Assembly: GCF_004014855.1 (NCBI RefSeq)
Contig: NZ_CP034930.1
Span: 1,116,001 to 1,180,000, forward strand
Direction of reading: 5' to 3'
Length of the DNA stretch: 64,000 bases
Source of the DNA: Apibacter raozihei
Lineage (GTDB): Bacteria > Bacteroidota > Bacteroidia > Flavobacteriales > Weeksellaceae
Both the position numbers and the translations under genes were made by a program. This document shows positions 17,025 to 25,282 of the stretch, in pieces; position 1 is the stretch's first letter, and every line of letters starts with the position of its first letter. The notes under the pieces are model-generated. The model had not been told where the DNA came from, ran no database searches, and saw only the letters and a list, made by a program, of their open reading frames with translations.

Positions 17025-17927
17025 ATGAAGTATATAAATAGTTTTCAGGATATTCCCGTTGAAGTAGATTTTGCTGATATGAAACAGTTGAAAACTTCTA
17101 ATAATTCATTTGACGGTCAATTTAATATTTTTCCAAGATGGAGATGTAACGGTACCTACTTAAGACGTGATTTTTTTAAATTAGTATTGGTTAAAGGTTC
17201 AGGTATTTTGCGGTATGCAGAAAAAGAATTTAACATCATAGATTCAGCAATTTTTTTGGCTAATCCTAGAATTCCATATTCATGGACGCCTATATCCGAA
17301 GTACAAGAAGGGTGGATTTGTATGTTTTCACAAGAATTTGTTTGTAAAAATATAGACAATGACAAATTTCTACCTTTACTCAATTCAATTTCAAATCCTG
17401 TATTTTTCATGAATGAAAATGAACTGGAATATATGAATACTATTTTTAAAAAGATAGTTATGGAAATGTCTTCAGAGTATTTATATAAAACAGAAATAAT
17501 ACGAAATTATTTACATCTAATAATTCATGAATTACAAAAATTAAGACCTCAGGCAAATATTGATTTATTTCGTATTGATGCTTCTAAGCGATTAACCTAT
17601 CAATTTTTAGAATTATTGGAATATCAGTTTCCTCTTGATTCTCCTGAAATGACTTTAGAGTTACGAGCACCCAAAGATTTTGCTTCAAAATTATCTGTTC
17701 ATGTTAATCATTTAAATTATTCATTAAAAAAAAATACGGGTAAAACGTCCAGACATTTAATAACCGATAGTCTTATAAGAGAATCTATGGCTTTGTTAAA
17801 AAATACAGATTGGACAATATCAGAAATTGCCTATTCTTTAGGATTTGAATACCCTTCTCATTTTACAAATTTTGTAAAAAAGCACACAAAAAGTACTCCT
17901 AAAGAAATAAGATTTCCTACTCTTTGA
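17025..17927 (+). CDS. AraC family transcriptional regulator
   Basis: Ligand-responsive activator. The N-terminal half looks like an AraC-type cupin sensor (FDGQFNIFPRWRCNGTYLRRDFF, YSWTPISEVQEGWICMFS). The C-terminal about 90 residues form the double helix-turn-helix, ending with ISEIAYSLGFEYPSHFTNFVKKHTKSTPKEIR, the second HTH signature. The 300 aa are complete. An aldo/keto reductase gene follows 79 nt downstream on the same strand, a very common regulator-target pairing, so that gene is the likely target. The ligand is unknown. Confidence 0.9.
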   Translation: MKYINSFQDIPVEVDFADMKQLKTSNNSFDGQFNIFPRWRCNGTYLRRDFFKLVLVKGSGILRYAEKEFNIIDSAIFLANPRIPYSWTPISEVQEGWICMFSQEFVCKNIDNDKFLPLLNSISNPVFFMNENELEYMNTIFKKIVMEMSSEYLYKTEIIRNYLHLIIHELQKLRPQANIDLFRIDASKRLTYQFLELLEYQFPLDSPEMTLELRAPKDFASKLSVHVNHLNYSLKKNTGKTSRHLITDSLIRESMALLKNTDWTISEIAYSLGFEYPSHFTNFVKKHTKSTPKEIRFPTL

Positions 17928-17978
17928 TTTGTGTAACTAATGCTTTGATTTGTTAAATTAAATTTATCTTGTTGTTGC

Positions 17979-17986
17979 TACATTTG
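17979..17986 (+). promoter_or_regulatory. -7 box of aldo/keto reductase promoter
   Basis: TACATTTG fits TAnnTTTG and lies 20 nt before the ATG at 18007. The nearest TTTG (17949-17952) is 26 nt away, longer than usual, which would fit a promoter needing an activator such as the neighbouring AraC protein. Confidence 0.5.
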
Positions 17987-18006
17987 ATGTACTAAAAAAA
18001 AGAATT

Positions 18007-18990
18007 ATGAAATACAGAAGCTTAGGAAGTACAGGAATTAAAATATCATCAATCGGATTAGGTTGTATGGGAATGTCACATGCTTATACAGGTCAAGATG
18101 ATAAGGAAAGTTTAGCTACACTACACAAGGCAATTGATTTAGGAATTAATTTTTGGGACACTGCCGATTTCTACGGCAATGGGGCAAATGAACTTCTATT
18201 AGGTAATGTTTTAAAAGAAAACAGAGATAAGATTGTTTTAGCTAGTAAATTTGGATTAAAATATGAGAAAAGTAACTTGTTAGCAAGTAAGATTGATGGC
18301 TCACCCCAATGGTTAAATGAAGCTCTTCATGAAAGTTTAAAAAGGTTGCAAACAGAGTATATAGATTTATACTATTTACATCGGGTAGACCCGCAGGTTC
18401 CGATTGAAGAAACGATAGGAGCTATGGCTGATTTTGTTAAACAAGGGAAGATTCGCTATATCGGATTATCAGAAGCTTCAACCCAAACTATTTTAAAAGC
18501 AAACAAAATTCATACTATTTCAGCTTTACAAAGTGAATATTCATTACTAAGCAGGAATATAGAGGGTGAAATTTTAGATGTTGTAAACCAGTTAGGAATG
18601 TCATTAATACCATATTCACCATTAGGCAGAGGCATGTTTACTGAAGATTTCTCAGGAAAAATTGACGAAGGAGATGCACGCTTATTACTACCTAGATTTC
18701 AGGGAAAGAATTTGGAAAATAATAAAAATTTAATGAGAGAACTCAACGACTTTGCTAAAAGAAGAAATGTGCATGTAGCTCAAATAGCTATAGCATGGTT
18801 GCTTTCAAAAGGAGACAATATTATTCCCATTCCAGGTACAAAAAAGAGAAAATACTTAGAAATAAATGCAAAATCAGTAGAAATAGAACTTACTACTAAT
18901 GAAATTATTGAAGTAGAAAATATAATATCAAAATATCCAGATACTGGAGAAAGATACCCTCAATCAGCTTTGGATTTAACAAACAAATAA
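18007..18990 (+). CDS. Aldo/keto reductase
   Basis: NADPH-dependent carbonyl reductase with a TIM-barrel fold. The catalytic tetrad is visible: D51 and Y56 (FWDTADFYGNG), K81 (VLASKFG) and H125 (LYYLHRVD). The NADP-binding C-terminal motif PIPGTKKRKYLEIN is present. The order GSTGIKISSIGLGCMGMS and a length of 327 aa match the AKR13/YakC-like group. The substrate cannot be told. It is probably controlled by the upstream AraC regulator. Confidence 0.93.
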   Translation: MKYRSLGSTGIKISSIGLGCMGMSHAYTGQDDKESLATLHKAIDLGINFWDTADFYGNGANELLLGNVLKENRDKIVLASKFGLKYEKSNLLASKIDGSPQWLNEALHESLKRLQTEYIDLYYLHRVDPQVPIEETIGAMADFVKQGKIRYIGLSEASTQTILKANKIHTISALQSEYSLLSRNIEGEILDVVNQLGMSLIPYSPLGRGMFTEDFSGKIDEGDARLLLPRFQGKNLENNKNLMRELNDFAKRRNVHVAQIAIAWLLSKGDNIIPIPGTKKRKYLEINAKSVEIELTTNEIIEVENIISKYPDTGERYPQSALDLTNK

Positions 18991-19007
18991 TAGATTCTGT
19001 AATATAT

Positions 19008-19045
19008 AAGTCCGAAAAGTTTACGAACGACGTACATTCGGACTT
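19008..19045. terminator. Hairpin between convergent genes
   Basis: Stem AAGTCCGAA (19008-19016) with TTCGGACTT (19037-19045), plus an inner TACG/CGTA. It sits between the aldo/keto reductase and the convergent Nramp gene. The T tract is poor, so termination is likely but not certain. Confidence 0.6.
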
Positions 19046-19088
19046 AATTACTTTTATGTCAAATAATCAATATAAATTTAATCGCAAT

Positions 19089-20948
19089 TTATACTATTAA
19101 TATAGGGATGTCAGCTTTATTTTTAAGTTGTTTAGTAGTAGTTCCAAAAATGAAATCACCCAATCCTTTATGTCCATGTTTGGCCATCAATAACAAATCA
19201 ATATTATTTTCTTTGATTAGTTTAGGTAAATTAACAGCTGGAGTACCAAATCCCAGGCAGGTTTCAACTGTTGTATAGCCTTCCTGATGAAGTAACTTTT
19301 TATAATCCTCCAATTTGTTTTGATCAAATTTAACCTCATAATCATCAGCCATTTTTCCGTAATAATTGGCTGATGCACTTTCGGTAACGTGAAATAAAAT
19401 TATACTGGTATTTAAATCAGCTATTAATGGAAGATAATTCAACACACGATTATCGTTTTCACTAAAATCTAAAGCCAAACCAATAGTTTCAAAAGGTGGA
19501 ATTTCACCAATTTTTTTCTGTATACGGGTTTTATGAACAGAGTAATTAAGTTTTTGAGTTTTCTTTATCCAAGGATATACAAGTATACTGACAAGGAATA
19601 GTAGCATACCCAAAGAAACACCACCAAGTAAAAGCTTAATAAAGATTGATACATCAGGACTGTTGTATAAATTTATTTCCTCATCATATATAAGTTTAAT
19701 ATTTAAAAGAACAATAACAGTACACACAATCCATGATAATATTTTTACTGGTAGTTTAATTACAAATTTCCCCATCTTTTGTTTATCACTTACAAAATGA
19801 ATCAAAGGAATTACGGCAAACCCTAGTTGCATACTCAACAGTACCTGACTGAAAATTAGCATTTCATCAACAGAATTTTCCCCAAGTATACTAATTACAA
19901 TTACAGCTGGAATGATAGCAAGCATTCGGGTTAGTAATCTTCTTAATGCAGGATTCATACGAAAATGCAGATAACCTTCCATAACAATCTGTCCAGCTAA
20001 TGTACCTGTTACAGTTGAACTTTGTCCGGCGGCAATTAAAGCAATTGCAAAAAGAAATGGAGCCAAAGGACCTAATAAATTAGATAGCATTTTATGAGCA
20101 TCATGTAAACCGGCAACATCATGAAGTCCAGCCTTGTAAAAGGTTGCTGCAGCTAAAATCAATATAGCAGCATTAACAAAAAAGGCCATATTTAAAGCTA
20201 TTAGACTGTCATAAAAATTATATTTAATTGCATTTTTAATGGATTTATAATCACGTTTTATTTTTCTGGTTTGCACGAGTGCCGAATGCAGGTATAAATT
20301 ATGAGGCATTACTGTTGCTCCAATAATACCAATAGCAATATATAGCGCTTCATTGTTAGGTAAAGTAGGCTTAAATCCTTTAACGACTTCACCTAAATCA
20401 GGTTTAGCCAGAAACATTTCCATAAGAAAACAACCACCAATAATGCTGACTAAAGCAATGATGAATGCCTCCATTTTTCGAATTCCGAATCTTTGAAGAA
20501 CTAATAAAAGTAATGTATCCAATGCTGCAATCCATACACCCCATATCAAATCCAGACCAAAAAGTAGCTGTAGACCTATGGCCATTCCTAAAACTTCTGC
20601 CAGATCCGTTGCCGCTATAGCAATTTCAGCAAACCCATAAAGAATATAATTCATCCATTTTGGATAATATTCACGGTTTGTCTGAGCTAAATCTAGCCCT
20701 CTGACTATTCCTAATCTGGCGCTTAGTGATTGTAAGAGTAAGGCCATAATATTGCTCATTAGCAATACCCAGATAAGAGCATAACCAAACTTACTACCTC
20801 CGGCTATATCAGTTGCCCAGTTACCCGGATCCAGATAACCCACCGCAACGAGATAAGCTGGGCCGAAAAATGCGAAAATACGACGCCACTTCTTTGAACT
20901 ATCAGTATCTACCGACTGATGAACTTCTTGTAGGGATTTCTTACTCAA
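19089..20948 (-). CDS. Nramp divalent metal transporter fused to UspA domain
   Basis: Proton-coupled Mn2+/Fe2+ importer. The Nramp core (about 25-450, about 11 membrane segments) has the metal-binding motifs DPGN (D40-N43, TM1) and MPH (M214-H216, TM6). The C-terminal about 140 residues form a universal-stress-protein domain: GLALDFSENDNRVLNYL, ILFHVTES, LLMAKHGHKGLGDFIFGTTT (an ATP-binding-type glycine motif). The 619 aa are typical for the fused flavobacterial form rather than bare MntH. The UspA part may sense nucleotides and tune transport, which is inference. The gap to the alkyltransferase-like gene upstream is 47 nt. Confidence 0.92.
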   Translation of the reverse strand: MSKKSLQEVHQSVDTDSSKKWRRIFAFFGPAYLVAVGYLDPGNWATDIAGGSKFGYALIWVLLMSNIMALLLQSLSARLGIVRGLDLAQTNREYYPKWMNYILYGFAEIAIAATDLAEVLGMAIGLQLLFGLDLIWGVWIAALDTLLLLVLQRFGIRKMEAFIIALVSIIGGCFLMEMFLAKPDLGEVVKGFKPTLPNNEALYIAIGIIGATVMPHNLYLHSALVQTRKIKRDYKSIKNAIKYNFYDSLIALNMAFFVNAAILILAAATFYKAGLHDVAGLHDAHKMLSNLLGPLAPFLFAIALIAAGQSSTVTGTLAGQIVMEGYLHFRMNPALRRLLTRMLAIIPAVIVISILGENSVDEMLIFSQVLLSMQLGFAVIPLIHFVSDKQKMGKFVIKLPVKILSWIVCTVIVLLNIKLIYDEEINLYNSPDVSIFIKLLLGGVSLGMLLFLVSILVYPWIKKTQKLNYSVHKTRIQKKIGEIPPFETIGLALDFSENDNRVLNYLPLIADLNTSIILFHVTESASANYYGKMADDYEVKFDQNKLEDYKKLLHQEGYTTVETCLGFGTPAVNLPKLIKENNIDLLLMAKHGHKGLGDFIFGTTTKQLKNKADIPILIV

Positions 20949-20995
20949 TTGTTAGATGTTTCTAATTTGCGAAATTAGTAAAAAAAAAATACCTT

Positions 20996-21325
20996 TTATA
21001 AATTATTTTGGTCTTTAGGAATCCAAAGACAGTCCGTAAAATTAACTATTTGATCATTTTTAATAATTACTCCTTCATTTTCCAGTAATTCCTGCATGAG
21101 TGTAGGAATAGGAAATTGATGTTTACCTGTTAACAAGCCATTTCTATTAACTACTCGGTGGGCGGGAATTTGTAAAGAATGTGAATTGTTCATTGCATAG
21201 CCTACTAAACGAGCAGACTTTTTAGTGCCCAAATATTCTGCAATTAAGCCATAAGTAGTAACCTTACCCACAGGAATTTTTTTTACAATTTGATACACTT
21301 TTTCGTAAAATGTCTCATCTTTCAT
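20996..21325 (-). CDS. Alkyltransferase-like (ATL) DNA-binding protein
   Basis: MGMT-fold protein that recognises O6-alkylguanine but cannot remove the alkyl group. The MGMT catalytic motif PCHR is here PAHR (residues 54-57, Ala55 in place of Cys), the defining change of ATL proteins, which flag lesions for nucleotide excision repair. The HTH-like part GKVTTYGLIAEYLGTKKSARLVGYAM is intact. The Met at 21325 is preferred over the longer frame from 21400 because family similarity starts at FYEKVYQIVKKIPVGKV. The length is 109 aa. Confidence 0.88.
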   Translation of the reverse strand: MKDETFYEKVYQIVKKIPVGKVTTYGLIAEYLGTKKSARLVGYAMNNSHSLQIPAHRVVNRNGLLTGKHQFPIPTLMQELLENEGVIIKNDQIVNFTDCLWIPKDQNNL

Positions 21326-21479
21326 ATTCTTGCAATCAAAAATGTTAGGTTTTTGATTGCATAAAAATACTAAAATGATTGAAAAGTGTAGCAGATACAC
21401 CTGTAAAAATAATTTTTATAAAAAAAATATTTTTACATAATTAACTGATTATTAATTATTAATGTTATTATTTGCTAAG

Positions 21480-21690
21480 GTATATAAATAAAATTATGAT
21501 TTTTTTTACGTTTAGCATACGCCTTTCAAATATTTTATTATATTAGTGGCATACGAAGTAAAGGCTTCAAACACAAACCAAAAAATGAGAAATTATATAT
21601 TTTACTTTACACTTCTATTTTAGTAATTTAAAATTAGTAAAAGTAAAATAAAGAAATGATTCTAAATGGCTTAGAATCATTTCTTTTTTT
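21480..21690 (+). ncRNA. Candidate structured small RNA
   Basis: The region ends in a terminator on the plus strand although no plus-strand gene precedes it. Internal pairing is possible between GCCTTT 21521-21526 and AAAGGC 21560-21565, or alternatively GAAG 21555-21558 with CTTC 21565-21568. GCATACG occurs twice. A weak -7 box (ATTATTTG) lies just before the unit. The 5' end is uncertain, and the hairpin could instead serve the Nudix gene on the minus strand. Confidence 0.3.
21650..21690. terminator. Strong terminator upstream of Nudix 3' end
   Basis: A 16 bp perfect stem (AAAGAAATGATTCTAA with TTAGAATCATTTCTTT, 5 nt loop) has a long T tract on the plus strand and a weaker one on the minus strand. 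It may be bidirectional. Confidence 0.75.
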
Positions 21691-21740
21691 TATATCTAAA
21701 AAATTATAAACAACAGTTAAAATAGTAAATAAAAAAAAGC

Positions 21741-22268
21741 TTATATGTTTCTTTTTTTATTTATCAACATAGATAAAGTTTTCTTTTGGCTTTCAAAAGC
21801 TAGCTCATCCAGATTTATACTCTCTAATTTTTTCCAGACAAATCCATTTAATTCTAGTGAGTCAAAATCTTCTATAATTAAATGATCATCTCTGTATAAA
21901 AAAAATAAATCTATAGTATTATAAAGAATATCTTTATATACATAAGTATTAGGATTTGAATTGATATATTTAAGTTTAGACTTATCTATAACTATTTTTA
22001 GTTCTTCTTCCAATTCTCTTGCACAACTATGTTCAACAGTTTCGGCCGGATCTACAAAACCTCCAGCCAAATCAAGAAAACCTTTTTTTGGATCTTTATT
22101 TCTGACAGTAAGTAGTATCTCATCATTTTTTTGAATAATAACAGCAACAGCTCCAGCAGTATTATGATAATATTCAAAATCACAATTTGAGCAATAAATC
22201 TTATTTCCATTACTAAAATTAAGGTCAGAGCTTTGACAATTCGGGCAATATTTAAAGATAGGCTGCAT
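21741..22268 (-). CDS. Nudix hydrolase with N-terminal zinc ribbon
   Basis: Hydrolase of nucleoside-diphosphate-linked compounds. A zinc ribbon CPNCQSSDL...YCSNC (residues about 8-33) precedes the Nudix domain. The Nudix box is GGFVDPAETVEHSCARELEEEL, with Leu where the consensus EExG has Gly. The domain order resembles NADH pyrophosphatase NudC, but the NudC-specific SQPWPFPxS motif is absent, so the substrate is open. The 175 aa are complete; no operon partner. Confidence 0.85.
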   Translation of the reverse strand: MQPIFKYCPNCQSSDLNFSNGNKIYCSNCDFEYYHNTAGAVAVIIQKNDEILLTVRNKDPKKGFLDLAGGFVDPAETVEHSCARELEEELKIVIDKSKLKYINSNPNTYVYKDILYNTIDLFFLYRDDHLIIEDFDSLELNGFVWKKLESINLDELAFESQKKTLSMLINKKRNI

Positions 22269-22483
22269 AATTATTATTTTAAAGGTTAAACATAAGATTA
22301 TATTTCTTAACTCAAAGATATAGTTTATTTTTAACTATTAGAAAACATTAAAATATTTACTCAATAATTATAAATAATAAACTCAGCTATGGATTATTAC
22401 TAATTGTAATAAAAATATAATATATAATTATAGGAATATAGATGAACTGATAAACATAATTCACTACATTTAAATAAAAAAAT

Positions 22484-22981
22484 ATGGCAACAGTTACAAT
22501 AAAAGGAAACGAAGTACATACATTAGGTAATTTACCTCAGATAGGTCAAAAAGCTAAAGAATTTATATTAACGGGAGCTGACTTATCAGAAAAAAAACTT
22601 TCTGATTTTACTGGAAAAAAGGTAGTTCTTAATATATTTCCTAGTGTAGATACTGGAACTTGTGCAATGTCTGTGAGAACATTTAATAAAGAAGCTTCCG
22701 AGTTAAACAATACAGTAGTTTTATGTATTTCTAAAGATCTGCCCTTTGCACAATCCAGATTTTGTGCGGCCGAAGGACTAAATAATGTTATAACACTATC
22801 AGCCTTTAGATCTGACTTTGGAAAAGACTATGAGCTTGAATTTGCAGATGGGCCTTTGAAAGGTTTACTAAGCAGAGTGGTAATAATTCTTGATGAACAA
22901 GGTCATGTTGTTTATGAAGAACAAGTTGCAGAAACTTCTAATGAACCAGACTACGAAAAAGCAATTTCAGCATTAAAATAA
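22484..22981 (+). CDS. tpx: Thiol peroxidase Tpx
   Basis: Atypical 2-Cys peroxiredoxin that reduces H2O2 and alkyl hydroperoxides with thioredoxin. The peroxidatic Cys is C60 in [15 protein letters not shown] and the resolving Cys is C94 in SRFCAAEGL, almost the E. coli positions. The opening [17 protein letters not shown] is typical and the 165 aa are standard. Single gene with its own terminator. Confidence 0.96.
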   Translation: MATVTIKGNEVHTLGNLPQIGQKAKEFILTGADLSEKKLSDFTGKKVVLNIFPSVDTGTCAMSVRTFNKEASELNNTVVLCISKDLPFAQSRFCAAEGLNNVITLSAFRSDFGKDYELEFADGPLKGLLSRVVIILDEQGHVVYEEQVAETSNEPDYEKAISALK

Positions 22982-23005
22982 TAAGTGCAAAGCTCAAAAA
23001 AATGC

Positions 23006-23044
23006 AAAAATATCCCTTACAAATCTTTTTGAGGGATATTTTTT
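23006..23044. terminator. Bidirectional terminator between tpx and AraC gene
   Basis: A 12 bp stem AAAAATATCCCT (23006-23017) with AGGGATATTTTT (23032-23043). A/T tracts on both sides suit both converging genes; it overlaps the 3' end of the minus-strand regulator gene. Confidence 0.85.
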
Positions 23045-24018
23045 ATTTCTTGAATGTACTGGGAAGGCGTAAGTTCAGTAAAATCTTTAAAAATTCTGTT
23101 AAAAGTTGACTGATGAGTAAAACCCGCCTCAGTATAAATATAGCATAAAGTATATTGTTGATGACGATTTTGAAGAAGCTGTTGTTTTACATAATTGATT
23201 CTATAAGAATTCATGAAATTGTTAAAATTTGAAAAACCGTTCATACGTATAGCTCTGGATACGTAGGAGCTATTTGAATTTAAAGCAGAAGATAATTCTG
23301 ATATGGTGAAATCAGATTTTTTAAAGGGTTCTTTCACTTCCACATAGTCACTTATTTTTGTAAACAATTCACTATACTTAGTTAATTCATCCGGCGTAAA
23401 TTCTGATTGTAAATATTTCTTTCTAATATTTATCAATTTTTCAATTTCATGTTGATTTTGAGCATTATACTGTGCTCTGTTAATTTTGTTTTTATAAAAA
23501 AGTAAAAGGACCATATTTATAAAGTAATTAATAATGGTTACCATATCAATAATAAAAACACCATTTTTGTCAATACTAAAGCTATTAAAGGGACCTACAT
23601 AATGAGATATGACAGAAAGAATAGCTATATAAATGAAAATAAATATTGTACAGTATATAGTTTTTTTAAAAGTGAAAAACATATAAGCACCCAACGGGGT
23701 TAGAAACAACCATATAACAATAATGCATGAATAATTCCATAAAAGAATAATAAAAACTGTAAAATATATAGGACTTAAGATAAACCAGGTATCTACTAAA
23801 CGATTAATATTATAATATTTGGGAAATAAAAAAAGTGAACAAAGCAAAAAAAGAGTTGCACCCAGCAAGTAATCTACTAACATTTTGCACTCATACACAT
23901 AATAAATAATTAAATTAATGAGTAGCATAAAACAGAGCAGCTTAAAATAGTTTTTTATAAACTCCCTTTTAATTGTATCAATAAAAATTTTGGTACTGTT
24001 TTTTTTAAAATTGTCCAC
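23017..24018 (-). CDS. Membrane-anchored AraC family regulator
   Basis: The first about 190 residues hold six or so hydrophobic segments (for example LLCFMLLINLIIYYVY and MVTIINYFINMVLLLFY). The C-terminal about 110 residues form an AraC double helix-turn-helix: FTISELSSALNSNSSYVSRAIRMNGFSNFNNFMNSYRI and YIYTEAGFTHQSTFNRIFKDFTELTPSQYI. So this is an integral-membrane sensor joined directly to a DNA-binding domain. The 333 aa are complete. Ligand and targets are unknown; the next gene upstream is an SDR on the same strand, about 300 nt away. Confidence 0.88.
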   Translation of the reverse strand: MDNFKKNSTKIFIDTIKREFIKNYFKLLCFMLLINLIIYYVYECKMLVDYLLGATLFLLCSLFLFPKYYNINRLVDTWFILSPIYFTVFIILLWNYSCIIVIWLFLTPLGAYMFFTFKKTIYCTIFIFIYIAILSVISHYVGPFNSFSIDKNGVFIIDMVTIINYFINMVLLLFYKNKINRAQYNAQNQHEIEKLINIRKKYLQSEFTPDELTKYSELFTKISDYVEVKEPFKKSDFTISELSSALNSNSSYVSRAIRMNGFSNFNNFMNSYRINYVKQQLLQNRHQQYTLCYIYTEAGFTHQSTFNRIFKDFTELTPSQYIQEIKNIPQKDL

Positions 24019-24217
24019 AAGTTATTTCATATATTAGTTAGCGGGCGTGAAGTTAAAGAAAATAAACAAAGTAAATCTTAAAATAAAATAAGTTTTTTTC
24101 TGAAATTAATTGATGTAAGATGCTTTTAATCTGGTTGTTATATGTTATGCAATTTTTTTTCGTAATTAAATTAAATCAGCAAAATATGGTTTGTTTCAAT
24201 TAGTACATTTGTAATGT

Positions 24218-24318
24218 TAAATAGAAATACTAAAAAACATAATTAATTTTTTGTTAGCATTAGTAGCTATAGAGAGTTTTTAGAGGAATTTATTTTTATA
24301 AATTCCTCTAATTTTTTT
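24218..24318 (+). ncRNA. Candidate small RNA upstream of AraC gene
   Basis: A perfect -7 box TACATTTG (24204-24211) predicts a start near 24218, and a strong terminator ends it at 24318. The region between is AT-rich and has no ORF of note. TTTG at 24190-24193 is too close to be a standard -33 box, which lowers confidence. Confidence 0.35.
24280..24318 (+). terminator. Orphan terminator before SDR 3' end
   Basis: A 14 bp perfect stem (TTAGAGGAATTTAT with ATAAATTCCTCTAA, 4 nt loop) is followed by seven T on the plus strand. The T tract overlaps the stop of the minus-strand SDR gene. No plus-strand gene precedes it. Confidence 0.8.
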
Positions 24319-25123
24319 ATTTAGGAGGGAAAGCTCGTACAGCTTTATGGAGTATACCTGGAAAAAAACGCATTAAAAATAATGATAGATGCTCTACGCC
24401 CAATTTTTTTCCAATAAATATTTCATTTTTCTTTTTTTTGACACCCTTGGCAATCTGTCGAGCTGCTTTAGCTACAGGAAGACCGTTTTTAATGTTTTCA
24501 CTCATCTCTTTTCTAGGAGATCCGTCGGGCATAAGAGAGTTATATGAAATATTAGTAGCTATATATCCGGGAGTTAATAAAGTGACATAAATATTTTGAG
24601 GAGTAACTTCTGCTCTTAGACAATCATAGAAACCATGTAAGGCATGTTTAGAAGAAGCGTAAGCCGATCGCCCAAGTGAGCCTATCTTACCCATTGTGCT
24701 ACTTGTGACTATAAAATGACCATGTTTTTGCTTATTAAAATAAGGGAGGATTTCTTTAGTTAATTCTACGTAGCTGAAAAAATTCAAATCCATCATTTTC
24801 CTATAAACTTCAATATTCGTTTCCGCAACAGAACCTCTGGAACTTGTTCCCCCATTTAGAAATACGTAATCAACAGTATTATAAAATGAAAAAGCTTCTT
24901 TTGTTTTTTCATTAAAATCAGAAGAATCAAATAAATCTAGTGGCAGAATTTTATTATTCTCTGGAAATAAAGTTGAGTTCTTAATTCGTAAAAGCTCTTC
25001 TTCCCTTCGGGCGCTCAAGATGATTTTGCTGCCTAATTGATTAAAATATACAGCCAGAGCTTCACCGATACCCGAAGATGCACCAACAATCCAAATAACT
25101 TTATTTTCAAATATATCTTTCAT
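24317..25123 (-). CDS. Short-chain dehydrogenase/reductase
   Basis: NAD(P)-dependent oxidoreductase with a Rossmann fold. The cofactor motif GASSGIG is at residues 14-20, NGG-type motif at 90-92, catalytic Ser at 141-142 (VTSST), Y155 and K159 (YASSK). The C-terminus KKKNEIFIGKK...PGILHKAVRAF resembles the DltE/DHRS7-like classical SDR group that often acts on lipid or steroid-like substrates. The 268 aa are complete. Substrate unknown. Confidence 0.92.
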   Translation of the reverse strand: MKDIFENKVIWIVGASSGIGEALAVYFNQLGSKIILSARREEELLRIKNSTLFPENNKILPLDLFDSSDFNEKTKEAFSFYNTVDYVFLNGGTSSRGSVAETNIEVYRKMMDLNFFSYVELTKEILPYFNKQKHGHFIVTSSTMGKIGSLGRSAYASSKHALHGFYDCLRAEVTPQNIYVTLLTPGYIATNISYNSLMPDGSPRKEMSENIKNGLPVAKAARQIAKGVKKKKNEIFIGKKLGVEHLSLFLMRFFPGILHKAVRAFPPK

Positions 25124-25282
25124 CCTATTTCAATGTATTTATTTTTAACGCTTATCAGGTAAATATATAATATTTGGTTAAATTAACTCATAAACCTGAG
25201 AAAATTCAATGAAAATTAGGTTTTAAAATGTAATTTCTTTAGTACCTTTACAACTTAAAAGTTTAATAAATACAAAAAAATC

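Larger units (their letters stand above)
21326..21740. other. Gap with structured orphan transcript unit
   Basis: About 415 nt without a gene. It contains a strong hairpin terminator (21650-21690) and, upstream of it, an inverted repeat GCCTTT/AAAGGC (21521-21526 with 21560-21565). Only mini-ORFs of 16 and 12 codons are present (21496-21546 and 21585-21623). Confidence 0.5.

Noticed and set aside
20996-21325. Active O6-methylguanine methyltransferase
   Set aside because: The acceptor Cys of PCHR is Ala here (PAHR), so the protein cannot accept alkyl groups.
21326-21400. Longer N-terminus for the ATL protein
   Set aside because: The added 25 residues are hydrophobic and unlike the family; similarity starts after 21325.
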